32,079 nt of DNA from SURF-32 sp964648365 (GCA_964648365.1 CAZYLK010000056.1:1-32079); one strand, 5' to 3'. Shown: positions 24,435-32,053, counted from the stretch's first letter. Notes: generated from the letters alone by a model not told the origin. Made by a program: numbers and translations.

Positions 24435-24923
24435 CTACTGGCAGTTCGTCTGAGCCTGCAAGGGGCAGCGCGGCGGGTCGACGACCTGGACGATCTGCGG
24501 CCCGATCCGGCCCGGCAGCTCGATCTTCGCCTTCTTGTCGTTCAGGAGAAAAATCGCGCAGCACTGCTCGTCCACGGGCGCGCCGATGATCCGCAGGAGT
24601 ACGCTCTCGTCGATCCGGGCGTCCGGGATCGTCACGCGCCGGCGCACCTTGACCCGCATGAGGCCGATCGCGTCGTCGATCCGACAGCGCGCCTTGAGCT
24701 TCTTGATCCGCTCGCAATCCACCGGGGGCAGCTCGCACGGAGGCGGGATGCACTCGATCCGCGGCGCCGGGGACGACACCTGCGGCGGCTCGGTCGCGTC
24801 GGCGCTGCGGAAATTCCACTCAACATTATCGGCCGCAGCCGCGAACGCCCTGGCGGAGCCCGGGCTCGAGCCGGAGTGCAGGGTTATCGACAGCACGAGA
24901 ATAAGCAGAACGGCGCGCTTCAT
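24435..24923 (-). CDS. Small secreted protein with a Cys-bounded basic/beta domain
   Basis: The 162-residue product has a clear signal peptide (MKRAVLLILVLSITL, cut near AFAAA, about residue 30). A short Pro/Cys linker leads to a domain (about 70-160) that begins CERIKKLKARC and continues with alternating beta-type segments. It matches the C-terminal domain of the Cys-rich protein encoded at 26205-28151, which begins CGKLKKVKAKC and has the same later landmarks (a V/I-rich strand, a central F-x-x-x-x-K-x-K-type segment, two C-terminal Cys). I do not know the function of this domain. GGAGG lies 8 bases before the ATG at 24923, which also opens the signal peptide; the ATG at 24962 is rejected. 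A good promoter lies at 25029-25057. Confidence 0.8.
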   Translation of the reverse strand: MKRAVLLILVLSITLHSGSSPGSARAFAAAADNVEWNFRSADATEPPQVSSPAPRIECIPPPCELPPVDCERIKKLKARCRIDDAIGLMRVKVRRRVTIPDARIDESVLLRIIGAPVDEQCCAIFLLNDKKAKIELPGRIGPQIVQVVDPPRCPLQAQTNCQ

Positions 24924-25028
24924 TTGGTAGTCCTCCGCTGGAACGGTCGGCGCGAGAGTCAAGTTGAACTTGCGGCCCGGCCGGGCGACCGACCCGCACC
25001 CCCATCACGGCCATCGGCGCCACCCGGG

Positions 25029-25057
25029 ATTCTACCCGTTTCGCCCCATTTTTACAA
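25029..25057 (-). promoter_or_regulatory. Predicted sigma70-type promoter of the 24435 gene
   Basis: On the minus strand TTGTAA (25052-25057) and TAGAAT (25029-25034) are separated by 17 bases. The -10 box matches 5 of 6. Transcription would start about 100 bases before the ATG. The leader contains the perfect dyad CAAGTTGAACTTG (24961-24973), a possible operator. Confidence 0.6.
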
Positions 25058-25151
25058 TGCGATCTTTGCGCGGCTGCCGCAGGTAACATCGCGGCAGGAG
25101 GCCCGCGGCGCGCACGCAGGCCGGACGCAGCGGTCGCCGCCGACGCCCGGG

Positions 25152-25850
25152 TCAGCGGGCCGTGTGAGCCAGCCGCGCATAGAGGACCAACTGGACCGCC
25201 TGCTCCTCGCTGAAGGCGTCGAGATTCACGGCCAGGTCGTAGCGGGTCGGCTCGGTCGCGCGGCCGCCAAAATAGCGGGCGATGAGCTTCATCCGGGCGG
25301 CTTCCAGCTCGTGCAGTTCTTCGCGGGCGGAGTCTCGATCCAGGCCCTGATCGCGGGCGTGCGCGTCGACGCAGCCTTCCACCGAGCGAAACAGCTTGAC
25401 ACGGAAGCCGTGGTCTCTGGGAAGAATCAGGTCCGTCGCGCGACCGAGGAACACGGCCGGTCCGCGGCGCGAAATGGCGAGAACCGTTGTCACAAGCCGG
25501 TGGAAGTAATCATGGTCGCGAAATTCCGCCTGGGCCAGCGCCCGACCGACCTCTTCAAGCCAGGACAGGTCGCGTTCATCGATCGACTCGTACAGCCGCC
25601 GGCGCGTGTCGTCGTCGCCGGCCATTTCCTGCAGAATCGCCTTGTCGAAGAAGGGCCAGCCCAGCGATTCGGCCACCCGGGCCGCGACCCGGTCGCCGCC
25701 GGAACCGAACTGATAGGACACGGACACAAACTCTCGGACTACGGCCGCAGGCTCAGACGGGGCGTCGAGATGCTGACTGCGGGCCAGTTCCCAGGTCCGC
25801 ATCTGCTTTTCGACGAGACGTGCCAGGGCCGGTCGGGATGCGATCGCCAT
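25152..25850 (-). CDS. Cytidylate kinase-like family protein
   Basis: This 232-residue protein fits the cytidylate kinase-like family (Cytidylate_kin2). The nucleotide-binding region SVSYQFGSGGDRVAARVAES (about 43-62) is followed by GWPFFDKAILQEMA, and a later stretch AVFLGRATDLILP, RVKLFRSVEG and an Arg-containing lid-like region complete the fold. Members are predicted P-loop kinases; their substrates are mostly unproven, so a true CMP kinase role is not assured. The ATG at 25850 is chosen because AAGGAGG lies 6 bases upstream; an in-frame ATG at 26210 would add 120 residues of non-protein-like sequence. A -10-like TATGAT lies at 25891-25896 on the minus strand, without a good -35 box. It is divergent from the Cys-rich protein gene. 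Confidence 0.85.
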   Translation of the reverse strand: MAIASRPALARLVEKQMRTWELARSQHLDAPSEPAAVVREFVSVSYQFGSGGDRVAARVAESLGWPFFDKAILQEMAGDDDTRRRLYESIDERDLSWLEEVGRALAQAEFRDHDYFHRLVTTVLAISRRGPAVFLGRATDLILPRDHGFRVKLFRSVEGCVDAHARDQGLDRDSAREELHELEAARMKLIARYFGGRATEPTRYDLAVNLDAFSEEQAVQLVLYARLAHTAR

Positions 25851-25933
25851 CGTCAGCCTCCTTCCATATTCGCTACCCTCGCCCTGTGAGATCATAGGCC
25901 GGCAAAGCTCATGCCGGTCCGGCAGTATGGCAC

Positions 25934-25952
25934 CGCGGCCTCGATGGCCGCG
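25934..25952. repeat. Perfect hairpin between divergent genes
   Basis: CGCGGCC and GGCCGCG pair over 7 bp around TCGAT. The 354-base gap between the divergent genes at 25850 and 26205 also holds the promoter at 26067-26094. Like the 9141-9270 units, this palindrome is preceded by TGGCACCG, so it may belong to the same dispersed family. Confidence 0.5.
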
Positions 25953-26066
25953 CTTACCGGACGGGTGCTCATCCGGTCGGCGATGAGCCTGCGCCGATCG
26001 ACGCGGGGCACTATCGGACAGGAGGGCCGCCCGCGTCGATCGGGGCAGATTGGGGAACACAGCGAT

Positions 26067-26094
26067 TTGTTTCGAGCGGTCGTCGGGGTATAAT
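26067..26094 (+). promoter_or_regulatory. Predicted sigma70-type promoter of the Cys-rich protein gene
   Basis: A perfect TATAAT (26089-26094) follows TTGTTT (26067-26072) after 16 bases. The leader would be about 105 bases. The -35 box matches only partly. Confidence 0.6.
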
Positions 26095-26204
26095 GGGTGA
26101 TTCCACCGGTGAACGGCTCGTGCGGCGACCCTGCGACAGGCGTCGCGGAGGGGCGAGCGGGGGGTGCCCGTCGAAGCGGGCCTGTCAATAGGAGTGGATT
26201 GAAG

Positions 26205-28151
26205 ATGCATCGCGTGAAGGGTCTGGTGGTCGTGTTGGCCGGCGCATTCGCCGCGGGAGGTGTCGGGCCGGTTCGGGCCGACGAGCCGCAGGCGTCTGAT
26301 GCGCCGACGACGTGGGCGGAATTCTGGGGCGTTAACGAGGATTATCTGGAGAGCGTCCCGATCTACGTAGGAGATTACGACGGGCCGCTGTCGATGGGCG
26401 AGGACGGCTGCGTCGAACTCGGCCGTCGTGCCGTGCAGTTCGGCGGCGCCCGGCGCGGCCGGGGCAATTTCGTCGAGATCACCCGAGACAACATCACACT
26501 GGACACGTTCGGGCTGTGCCTCTCGTGTACCAACCCCGCATCAGGCGATCTGTGGTATTCGGTGTTCCAACTGATCGGCGACGAGTACGTCCGCGTCACG
26601 GACGACGTCATCCGTAACGTCACCTGCAACCCCGGCGATCCGATCTGCCCGCAGAGCACGCGCTTCGGCTTCCCGCTCGAAAACGGCGGCAAGTACCTGC
26701 TGGCCGTGACGTGGGACGCACCGCTGCTGAATTACTTCCAGGACGACGACAACTATCCCAAGCCCTTTGCCAAGGGCAACGTCCTGGGCCTGTTCACCTA
26801 TAACCTCCCGCAGAATACCCACCCGCCACTGCCCAGCCCGATCAATCGCAGCCCGGCCAACGGGGCGCACTGGATGGATGTATGCTTCGATCCCGAGCCT
26901 GGCGCATGCTGCAACGTGGATAATGAGTGCCGCATGGCCACCGTGGAAGAGTGCGGCGGTGATACGTTCACCGCCGAAGGCGTCACCTGCGAAGATCTCG
27001 GCGAGATGGGCGGCTGCGGGAACTTCCCGACGGGCGCCTGCTGCTTCAGCGATTCGTGCAGCGACGACACGACCGTCTTCGATTGCGACGCCCTGGGCGG
27101 TACGTTCCAGGGCCGCGGCTCGACCTGCCGGACCAGTTGTCCGTCGGGCGCCTGCTGCGTCGGCAACCAGTGTCGCGATCTTCCCGAGAGCGGCTGCACC
27201 TCAGTCGGCGGCAAATACCGCGGCGACGGCACCGACTGTTCGATGGTCGGCAAGGACAAGCCGCTGCCGGCCTGTGGTGACGGCGCGTGTTGCTACGACG
27301 ACGGCTGCCTCGACCTGCCCGCCAATTCGTGCGGTCTGATCGGCGGCACCTGGCACGGCGACGGCACGAGCTGCTCCACCATTGATCCGCTCTGCCCGAT
27401 CACGTGCTGTTCGGACTTCGTGTGCGTCGAGGGCGCCACGCCCGAGCAGTGCCGCGACGATTTCGACGGCCTAGTTCTCGGGTTCGGCATCTCGTGCCGG
27501 CCCGATCCCTGCGAGGATCTGGATGGCGCCCAATGCTGCCTGCCGGACGGCCGGTGCATCCCGATGGGCGATAACGAGAACGGCGACGCGCGATTGGCGT
27601 GCGAGAGTTTCTTCGGCGGCACGTTCGACCCGGGCGAGTCTTGCGATGATCCCTGCCAGGACGTTTCCTGCTGCATCAACGGCGGGTGCGAAAGCCGGTC
27701 CCGCGAGGACTGCCTCGCCAACGGCGGCGTGCCGTACGGCAGCGCGGAAGTCTGCGACGCCCGCTGCGGCGGAGGCGGCCAGGCCTGCTGCCTGTTCGAC
27801 TCCTGCACCGACACCACGCCCGCGGCCTGCGCGCAGGCCGGCGGCATCTCGATCGACGGCAAGACCTGTGCGGATGAGCCCTGCGAAGGACTGATCTGCG
27901 GCAAGCTCAAGAAGGTCAAGGCCAAGTGCAAGGGCAACGGCTCGCTGAAGATCACCGTCGTCGCCAATAAGGGCGAGAATCTCCTCGGCACCCTGCTGAC
28001 GCTGACGCTGGACGGCGGCAGCCCGGTGACGGTCGCGTTCCAGAAGGCCCGCAAGTTGAAGTCCACGGACTACAAGGGCGTCGAGCCGGGCGACCACGAG
28101 GTATGCGTCGACGGCTGCGAGGGCCTCTGCCGCCCCGTGACGTGCGAGTAA
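26205..28151 (+). CDS. Secreted Cys-rich repeat protein
   Basis: This 648-residue protein has a signal peptide (cut near PVRADEP, about residue 25), a unique N-terminal domain of about 200 residues, and then eight copies of a roughly 40-residue Cys-rich repeat (about 229-563). The repeat consensus is GACC-x(2-4)-C-x(7-11)-C-x(4)-GG-x(2)-G-x-G-x-C-x(3-8)-C; clear examples start GACCFSDSC, GACCVGNQC and GACCYDDGC. Each copy has about six Cys, suggesting disulfide-stabilised modules outside the cell. The last 80 residues form a separate domain starting CGKLKKVKAKC, shared with the small protein at 24435. The ATG at 26205 has GGAG 10 bases upstream and opens the signal peptide. A strong terminator follows. 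Function unknown; a surface or envelope role is likely. Confidence 0.9.
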   Translation: MHRVKGLVVVLAGAFAAGGVGPVRADEPQASDAPTTWAEFWGVNEDYLESVPIYVGDYDGPLSMGEDGCVELGRRAVQFGGARRGRGNFVEITRDNITLDTFGLCLSCTNPASGDLWYSVFQLIGDEYVRVTDDVIRNVTCNPGDPICPQSTRFGFPLENGGKYLLAVTWDAPLLNYFQDDDNYPKPFAKGNVLGLFTYNLPQNTHPPLPSPINRSPANGAHWMDVCFDPEPGACCNVDNECRMATVEECGGDTFTAEGVTCEDLGEMGGCGNFPTGACCFSDSCSDDTTVFDCDALGGTFQGRGSTCRTSCPSGACCVGNQCRDLPESGCTSVGGKYRGDGTDCSMVGKDKPLPACGDGACCYDDGCLDLPANSCGLIGGTWHGDGTSCSTIDPLCPITCCSDFVCVEGATPEQCRDDFDGLVLGFGISCRPDPCEDLDGAQCCLPDGRCIPMGDNENGDARLACESFFGGTFDPGESCDDPCQDVSCCINGGCESRSREDCLANGGVPYGSAEVCDARCGGGGQACCLFDSCTDTTPAACAQAGGISIDGKTCADEPCEGLICGKLKKVKAKCKGNGSLKITVVANKGENLLGTLLTLTLDGGSPVTVAFQKARKLKSTDYKGVEPGDHEVCVDGCEGLCRPVTCE

Positions 28152-28193
28152 CGCCCGCACGCGACGGGCATCGCGGACGCTGTGACAACTCCC

Positions 28194-28236
28194 GCCGCCG
28201 CCGGATCGTTCAACCGACCGGCGGCGGCTTTTTTTT
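28194..28236 (+). terminator. Intrinsic terminator of the Cys-rich protein gene
   Basis: GCCGCCGCCGG (28194-28204) and CCGGCGGCGGC (28218-28228) form a perfect 11-bp stem around a 13-base loop, followed by eight T's (28229-28236). It lies 42 bases after the stop. Confidence 0.95.
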
Positions 28237-28297
28237 GATGTTCGGCCTCGCCGGCCCGTCTTTGCGTTGCGCCCACCGCTCGATATGCTGCCCGCGT

Positions 28298-29209
28298 ATG
28301 GCGTCGGACGTCGGCGAACGGACATGGTCGATCGGCAGATTACTCGAATGGACGCGTGAGTACTTCAAGACCCACGAGGTCGAGGACGCCCGCCTCTGCG
28401 CCGAGGTGCTGCTGGCCGAAGCGCTGTCCATGAAGCGGATCGACCTCTACGCCCGCTTCGAGGCCGTCCCCGACGCCGACGCAACCCGACGCTTCAAGGA
28501 AATGGTCGTGCGGGCCGCGCGGCACGAACCGGTGGCGTACATCGTCGGCGCGAAGGAGTTTTACTCGCTCAGGTTCGACGTCAGCCCCGCCGTGCTCATT
28601 CCCCGACCGGAAACCGAACTGCTGGTGGAAGCGGCCATCGAGCGCGCGCGACGGCGCGGCATCGGCGCGGCGTCGATCCTGGAAATGGGCGTGGGCAGCG
28701 GTTGCATCATTGTCTCGATCCTGAAGCACCTCGCGGACGCCCGCGGGGTTGCGACGGACGTGTCCGCGGCGGCTCTGGGCATCGCGGCGGCCAATGCCGG
28801 GCGGCACGGCGTAAGCGATCGTCTCCGGCTGCTGACGTGCGACCGGCTGCGGCTCCCGCCGGATGCCATCCCTGACGGCGGGTTTGATATGATTGTGTCC
28901 AATCCGCCGTATGTCAGCGCGACCGGAATGGCCGCCCTGCCGCGAAACGTCGCGGCACACGAGCCGAGGTCGGCATTGACGGACGAGGCGGATGGGCTGA
29001 GTTTCTATCGCGCCCTGGCCGAGGAGGGTCCGCCGCTGCTGAAGCCCGACGGCTGGATGGCGGTGGAAATGGGCGCCGGCCAGGCGGAGGCGGTAATAGA
29101 CATCATGACGGCCGGCGGCGCGCTCGAGCACGCCGGAACGGATCGCGACCGCGTCCAGAAGCATGAGCGCGTGGCAAGATTCATAAGAAAGACGGCCAGT
29201 AGCGAGTGA
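28298..29209 (+). CDS. prmC: Peptide chain release factor glutamine methyltransferase PrmC (HemK)
   Basis: This 303-residue enzyme methylates the Gln of the GGQ motif in release factors RF1/RF2 with S-adenosylmethionine. The N-terminal helical domain (1-85) and the methyltransferase domain are both present. Family marks are VAYIVGAKEFYSLRF (79-93), IPRPETELLVE (101-111), the SAM-binding loop ILEMGVGSG (127-135) and the substrate-binding NPPY (202-205) in IVSNPPYVSA. Residue 130 is Met where the family usually has DLGTGSG-type sequence (LEMGVGSG here), a mild variation. The start at 28298 fits the family N-terminus but has no good ribosome site; the in-frame extension upstream runs through the terminator and is rejected. 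prfA is not adjacent. Confidence 0.92.
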   Translation: MASDVGERTWSIGRLLEWTREYFKTHEVEDARLCAEVLLAEALSMKRIDLYARFEAVPDADATRRFKEMVVRAARHEPVAYIVGAKEFYSLRFDVSPAVLIPRPETELLVEAAIERARRRGIGAASILEMGVGSGCIIVSILKHLADARGVATDVSAAALGIAAANAGRHGVSDRLRLLTCDRLRLPPDAIPDGGFDMIVSNPPYVSATGMAALPRNVAAHEPRSALTDEADGLSFYRALAEEGPPLLKPDGWMAVEMGAGQAEAVIDIMTAGGALEHAGTDRDRVQKHERVARFIRKTASSE

Positions 29210-29327
29210 CACGTTGTAGATGGAAGCGAGCGCGGTGGATCGGGGTCCAGCGTGGCGCGGGCGGCGTATCGCTTGCGGGCGCTCGGGCCGAATCGCCCGT
29301 CGCTGTTCGTTGTCTGCGGAATTCGGC

Positions 29328-30722
29328 ATGAGCAAGCGCATTCACAATCGTCCCGAGGCCAACCGGTCGACGCCGGCACCGACGCCCCCGCCCCGTGAAT
29401 CCGGCGACGGCCGCGCCGCCGCCACCGCGACGCCGACCCCGCCGGCCGGAGAACCCGTGCCTCACCGGCGGCGCAGCCTCTACGAGAACGTCATCCGCCA
29501 GTTCAACCAGGCGGCCGACCTCATCAATCTCGATCGCGACATCCGGGCCATCCTGTCGCGCACGGAGAACGAGATCGTCGTCAACTTCCCGGTGAAGATG
29601 AACGACGGGCACGTCGAGATGTTCACCGGCTACCGCGTGCAGCACAACGACGCGCTCGGTCCGTTCAAGGGCGGCCTGCGCTATCACCCGGCCGTCGACA
29701 TCGACGAAGTTCGGGCGCTGGCGTCGTGGATGACGTGGAAGTCCGCGCTGGTCGGGATTCCCTTCGGCGGCGCTGAGGGCGGCATCCAGATGGACCCGTC
29801 GAAGTACAGTTTTAGCGAGATCGAACGCATCAGCCGGCGCTTCGCCTATGCCCTGGGCAGCAACATCGGCCCCGAGTGGGACATCCCGGCGCCGGACGTG
29901 AACACCAACGCTCAGATCATGGCGTGGATCCTCGATACGTACCAATCGACAATCCCGCCGCAGGATCGGCACCGTCACCTGCACGTGATTACCGGCAAAC
30001 CGGTGGAGGCAGGCGGCAGCGTCGGTCGCGATAAGGCGACCGGCCAGGGCGTGGCGTTTGCGATTCAGAAGTGGGCGGAGTGGCGCGGGCTGGATCTCAA
30101 GAAACTGACGTTCATGGTGCAGGGGTTCGGCAACGTCGGCTCGTGGACGGCGCGAATTCTGGTGAAGATGGGGGCGAAGCTGATCGCGGTCGAAGACGTG
30201 TCCGGCGGCACGCGCAACCTGGACGGCCTCGACCCGGACGATCTGCTCGCCTATCTGCGCTCGCATACGTCGATCCTGAAGTATCCGCGCGGACAGTTCA
30301 TCGATCACATCATGTTGATGAAGACGGAGGCGGACATCTTCGTTCCGGCCGCGCTGGAGAATCAGATCACCGCCGAGACGGCGCCGTGGCTGAAGGTCAA
30401 GCTGGTCGCCGAGGGCGCCAACGGCCCCACCGACCCGGATGGCGACGCAGTCCTGCAACAGCGCGGCATCGACCTGATCCCCGACATCCTGTGCAACGCG
30501 GGCGGCGTGGTGGTCAGCTATTTCGAGTGGCTGCAGAACAAACGCAGCGAAGCGTGGGATCTGGCCGAAGTGGATGAAAAACTCTGGCGGCTGCTGTCGA
30601 ACGCCTTCGACCGCGTGCGCGACAAAGCGGCCGAGTTTAAGACCGACTGGCGCACGGCGGCGTACGCGCTGGCGCTGTCGCGGCTGGAGCGGGTGTATAA
30701 GGAGCGGGGGATTTTTCCGTAG
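29328..30722 (+). CDS. Glu/Leu/Phe/Val dehydrogenase homologue with altered catalytic lysine
   Basis: This 464-residue protein matches the glutamate dehydrogenase family over its whole length after a Pro/Thr/Ala-rich N-terminal stretch (about 10-45). Substrate-binding Lys114 (GPFKGGLRYHP) and Lys138 (MTWKSALVGIPFGG), Asp190 in DIPAPDVNT, the NAD(P)-binding VQGFGNVGSW (264-273) and the C-terminal NAGGVVVSYFEW are all present. However, the active-site motif, normally GGAKGG, reads GGAEGG: residue 150 is Glu (codon GAG, 29775-29777) instead of the catalytic Lys. The enzyme may be inactive, have another activity, or be a regulatory subunit; a sequence error is possible, since AAG to GAG is one base. 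The start at 29328 is weakly supported (GGA about 8 bases upstream). It lies 118 bases after prmC. Confidence 0.9.
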   Translation: MSKRIHNRPEANRSTPAPTPPPRESGDGRAAATATPTPPAGEPVPHRRRSLYENVIRQFNQAADLINLDRDIRAILSRTENEIVVNFPVKMNDGHVEMFTGYRVQHNDALGPFKGGLRYHPAVDIDEVRALASWMTWKSALVGIPFGGAEGGIQMDPSKYSFSEIERISRRFAYALGSNIGPEWDIPAPDVNTNAQIMAWILDTYQSTIPPQDRHRHLHVITGKPVEAGGSVGRDKATGQGVAFAIQKWAEWRGLDLKKLTFMVQGFGNVGSWTARILVKMGAKLIAVEDVSGGTRNLDGLDPDDLLAYLRSHTSILKYPRGQFIDHIMLMKTEADIFVPAALENQITAETAPWLKVKLVAEGANGPTDPDGDAVLQQRGIDLIPDILCNAGGVVVSYFEWLQNKRSEAWDLAEVDEKLWRLLSNAFDRVRDKAAEFKTDWRTAAYALALSRLERVYKERGIFP

Positions 30723-30731
30723 GGGGGGCGT

Positions 30732-30766
30732 GAATGGCGAATGGCGAATAGCGAATAACGAATGAA
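30732..30766. repeat. Heptamer tandem repeat after the dehydrogenase gene
   Basis: Five 7-base units follow one another: GAATGGC, GAATGGC, GAATAGC, GAATAAC, GAATGAA. They start 10 bases after the stop and run straight into the octamer arm at 30767. A different unit length from the octamer array shows this is a separate repeat. Confidence 0.75.
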
Positions 30767-31050
30767 GAGGGGGAGTGAGGGAGTGAGGGACTGAGGGAGT
30801 GAGGGAGTGAGGGAGTGAGGGAAGAGAAGAACGCTGCGGACGAGTTTGTCTGCCAGTGAACTGTTGTTGAAACGGATGTTGCCTGATTGCTGGTGCTATT
30901 GTGTTCAGGGGGAGCCGCGGCTCATGGGCAGACCACCTGACTGAATGAAGAATCGGAGCAAGTCGTTCTTCTTCCCTCACTCCCTTACTCCCTTACTCCC
31001 TCACTCCCTTATTCCCTTGTTCCCTTGTTCCCTTGTTCCCTTGTTCCCTC
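30767..31050. repeat. Octamer-repeat inverted element, copy 3
   Basis: The left arm (30767-30822) has about seven units of GGGAGTGA type. The right arm (30969-31050) is inverted and has about ten units, the outer four of which are the variant CCCTTGTT. The inner ends match each other beyond the octamers: GAGGGAAGAGAAGAACG on the left and, read on the minus strand, GTGAGGGAAGAAGAACGACT on the right. The core of about 145 bases is unlike the cores of copies 1 and 2, apart from a small GAGCCGCGGCTC palindrome (about 30912-30923). The element, with the heptamers, fills the gap between two convergent genes, so a bidirectional terminator role is possible; no T-tract is present. Confidence 0.85.
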
Positions 31051-31053
31051 CCC

Positions 31054-31482
31054 TCACCCTTCTGCCATCTGCGTGGTCAGCCTCGGAATCGCGCGATCGA
31101 GATTCCGGTTGTAGATGAACGCGAAGAGCGGGCCGAGCAGTGAGACGCCGAAGCCTTCGGCTTCGACGATCCATGTGAGCCGCGCGGCGTCGGGGCCGGC
31201 GGGCTCGAAGACGTGGTCGTAATGCACTTTCAGCCACAGGAACGGGCCGGCCCACTTCCAGTTGTGCGGCGGGTTGAACTCGGTCATGGTGAACGCCGAG
31301 CAGACGCCGTTCGACAGGTGGATGACGCCGGTCGAACCGGCCCCGAGTTCGCCGGCAGGTTGAAGCTCAATGCGCCGGATGTGGGCAGCCCACGTCGGCC
31401 ATTGCTCCACGCGGGCCAGGTGGCGCCAGGCGCGATCGGCGGAAGCGGGGACGATAAACTCACGACGAATCAGCGTTTTCAT
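31054..31482 (-). CDS. SRPBCC-family (START/polyketide-cyclase-like) protein
   Basis: This 142-residue protein has the SRPBCC pattern: an N-terminal strand and helix (IRREFIVPASADRAWRHLARVEQWPTWAAHI), a middle GAGSTGVIHL, then FTMTEFNPPHNWKWAG and LTWIVEAEG before a C-terminal amphipathic helix (LDRAIPRLTTQMAE). The fold has a deep hydrophobic pocket that binds lipids or other small hydrophobic molecules; the ligand cannot be read from sequence. No signal peptide or membrane helix is present. The ribosome site is weak. The stop lies within a few bases of the octamer-repeat arm. Confidence 0.85.
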   Translation of the reverse strand: MKTLIRREFIVPASADRAWRHLARVEQWPTWAAHIRRIELQPAGELGAGSTGVIHLSNGVCSAFTMTEFNPPHNWKWAGPFLWLKVHYDHVFEPAGPDAARLTWIVEAEGFGVSLLGPLFAFIYNRNLDRAIPRLTTQMAEG

Positions 31483-31687
31483 GTTCGAGTCCGGCTCGTG
31501 GCATGGGGCGACAGGTCACCCACATCTACGGAAACGAGGGCGTGAAACGGCCGTGACTTCAATTCGCCACAGCGATTCCATCACCCGGACCCCGCCATGA
31601 ATGTCGAAGATCCGCCCGCGGCGCGGGGCTTCGGGAGCGCACGCCGCGGTCGGTGACGCCGCGCGTCGACGGCGTTCGCACGGCACT

Positions 31688-31984
31688 TCACCCGCCCGCG
31701 ATGGCGCCGATGATCATGAACGGCTCGTCCCCCGCCGCGACGGCGTCAGGCAGCAGGGCCGCGGTCGGTTCGTGCGAAAGATCGCGCTGGCAAGCGAAGA
31801 AGCGAATGAACGGACGGCGACACAGCGTCGAATGATCGCGGATCGCGCCGCGCAGGACGGGGTACGCGGCTTCCAACGCGCCCAGCACGCCGGCGATTGT
31901 CACCGGCGCGGGCACGTCCAATTGCACGTCACCCTCCACGCGGGCGAGGTTGCGCAGATGGAATGGCAGTGTGACGCGGATCAT
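31688..31984 (-). CDS. MoaD/ThiS-like beta-grasp sulfur-carrier protein
   Basis: At 98 residues the protein has the ubiquitin-like layout of MoaD/ThiS: an N-terminal strand (MIRVTLPFHLRNLA), a helix around VAGVLGALEAAYP-type sequence, the phrase RPFIRFFACQRDLS, and an exact C-terminal Gly-Gly (IIGAIAGG). The terminal Gly-Gly is the site that is adenylated and thiocarboxylated in sulfur carriers. No molybdopterin or thiamine gene is next to it, so the pathway is open. I use the ATG at 31984, which fits the family N-terminus; a GTG at 31990 would add two residues. The gap 31483-31687 on its downstream side holds nothing recognised. Confidence 0.75.
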   Translation of the reverse strand: MIRVTLPFHLRNLARVEGDVQLDVPAPVTIAGVLGALEAAYPVLRGAIRDHSTLCRRPFIRFFACQRDLSHEPTAALLPDAVAAGDEPFMIIGAIAGG

Positions 31985-32030
31985 GCGCACCCATCATATC
32001 GTGCGATGCAACGCGCGAAAGTCGTGGTAG

Positions 32031-32053
32031 ACCGGACCGGGCGCATGTCCGGT
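32031..32053. repeat. Perfect hairpin at the right edge
   Basis: ACCGGAC and GTCCGGT pair over 7 bp around a 9-base loop, upstream of the MoaD-like gene. It is followed by GGTGGCACG at the window edge, which resembles the lead-in of the 9141-9270 palindrome units. Confidence 0.45.

Noticed and set aside
23998..24819. A 273-codon minus-strand open frame overlapping the small secreted protein gene
   Set aside because: It reads the same strand in another frame, covers the lipoprotein ribosome site, and has Arg/Ala/Pro-rich non-protein-like sequence; the 24435-24923 frame has the signal peptide and GGAGG.
29181..30980. A 599-codon minus-strand open frame over the dehydrogenase gene
   Set aside because: Antisense shadow. 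Such frames opposite glutamate dehydrogenase genes are a known source of misannotated dehydrogenase entries; the plus frame carries the real family motifs.
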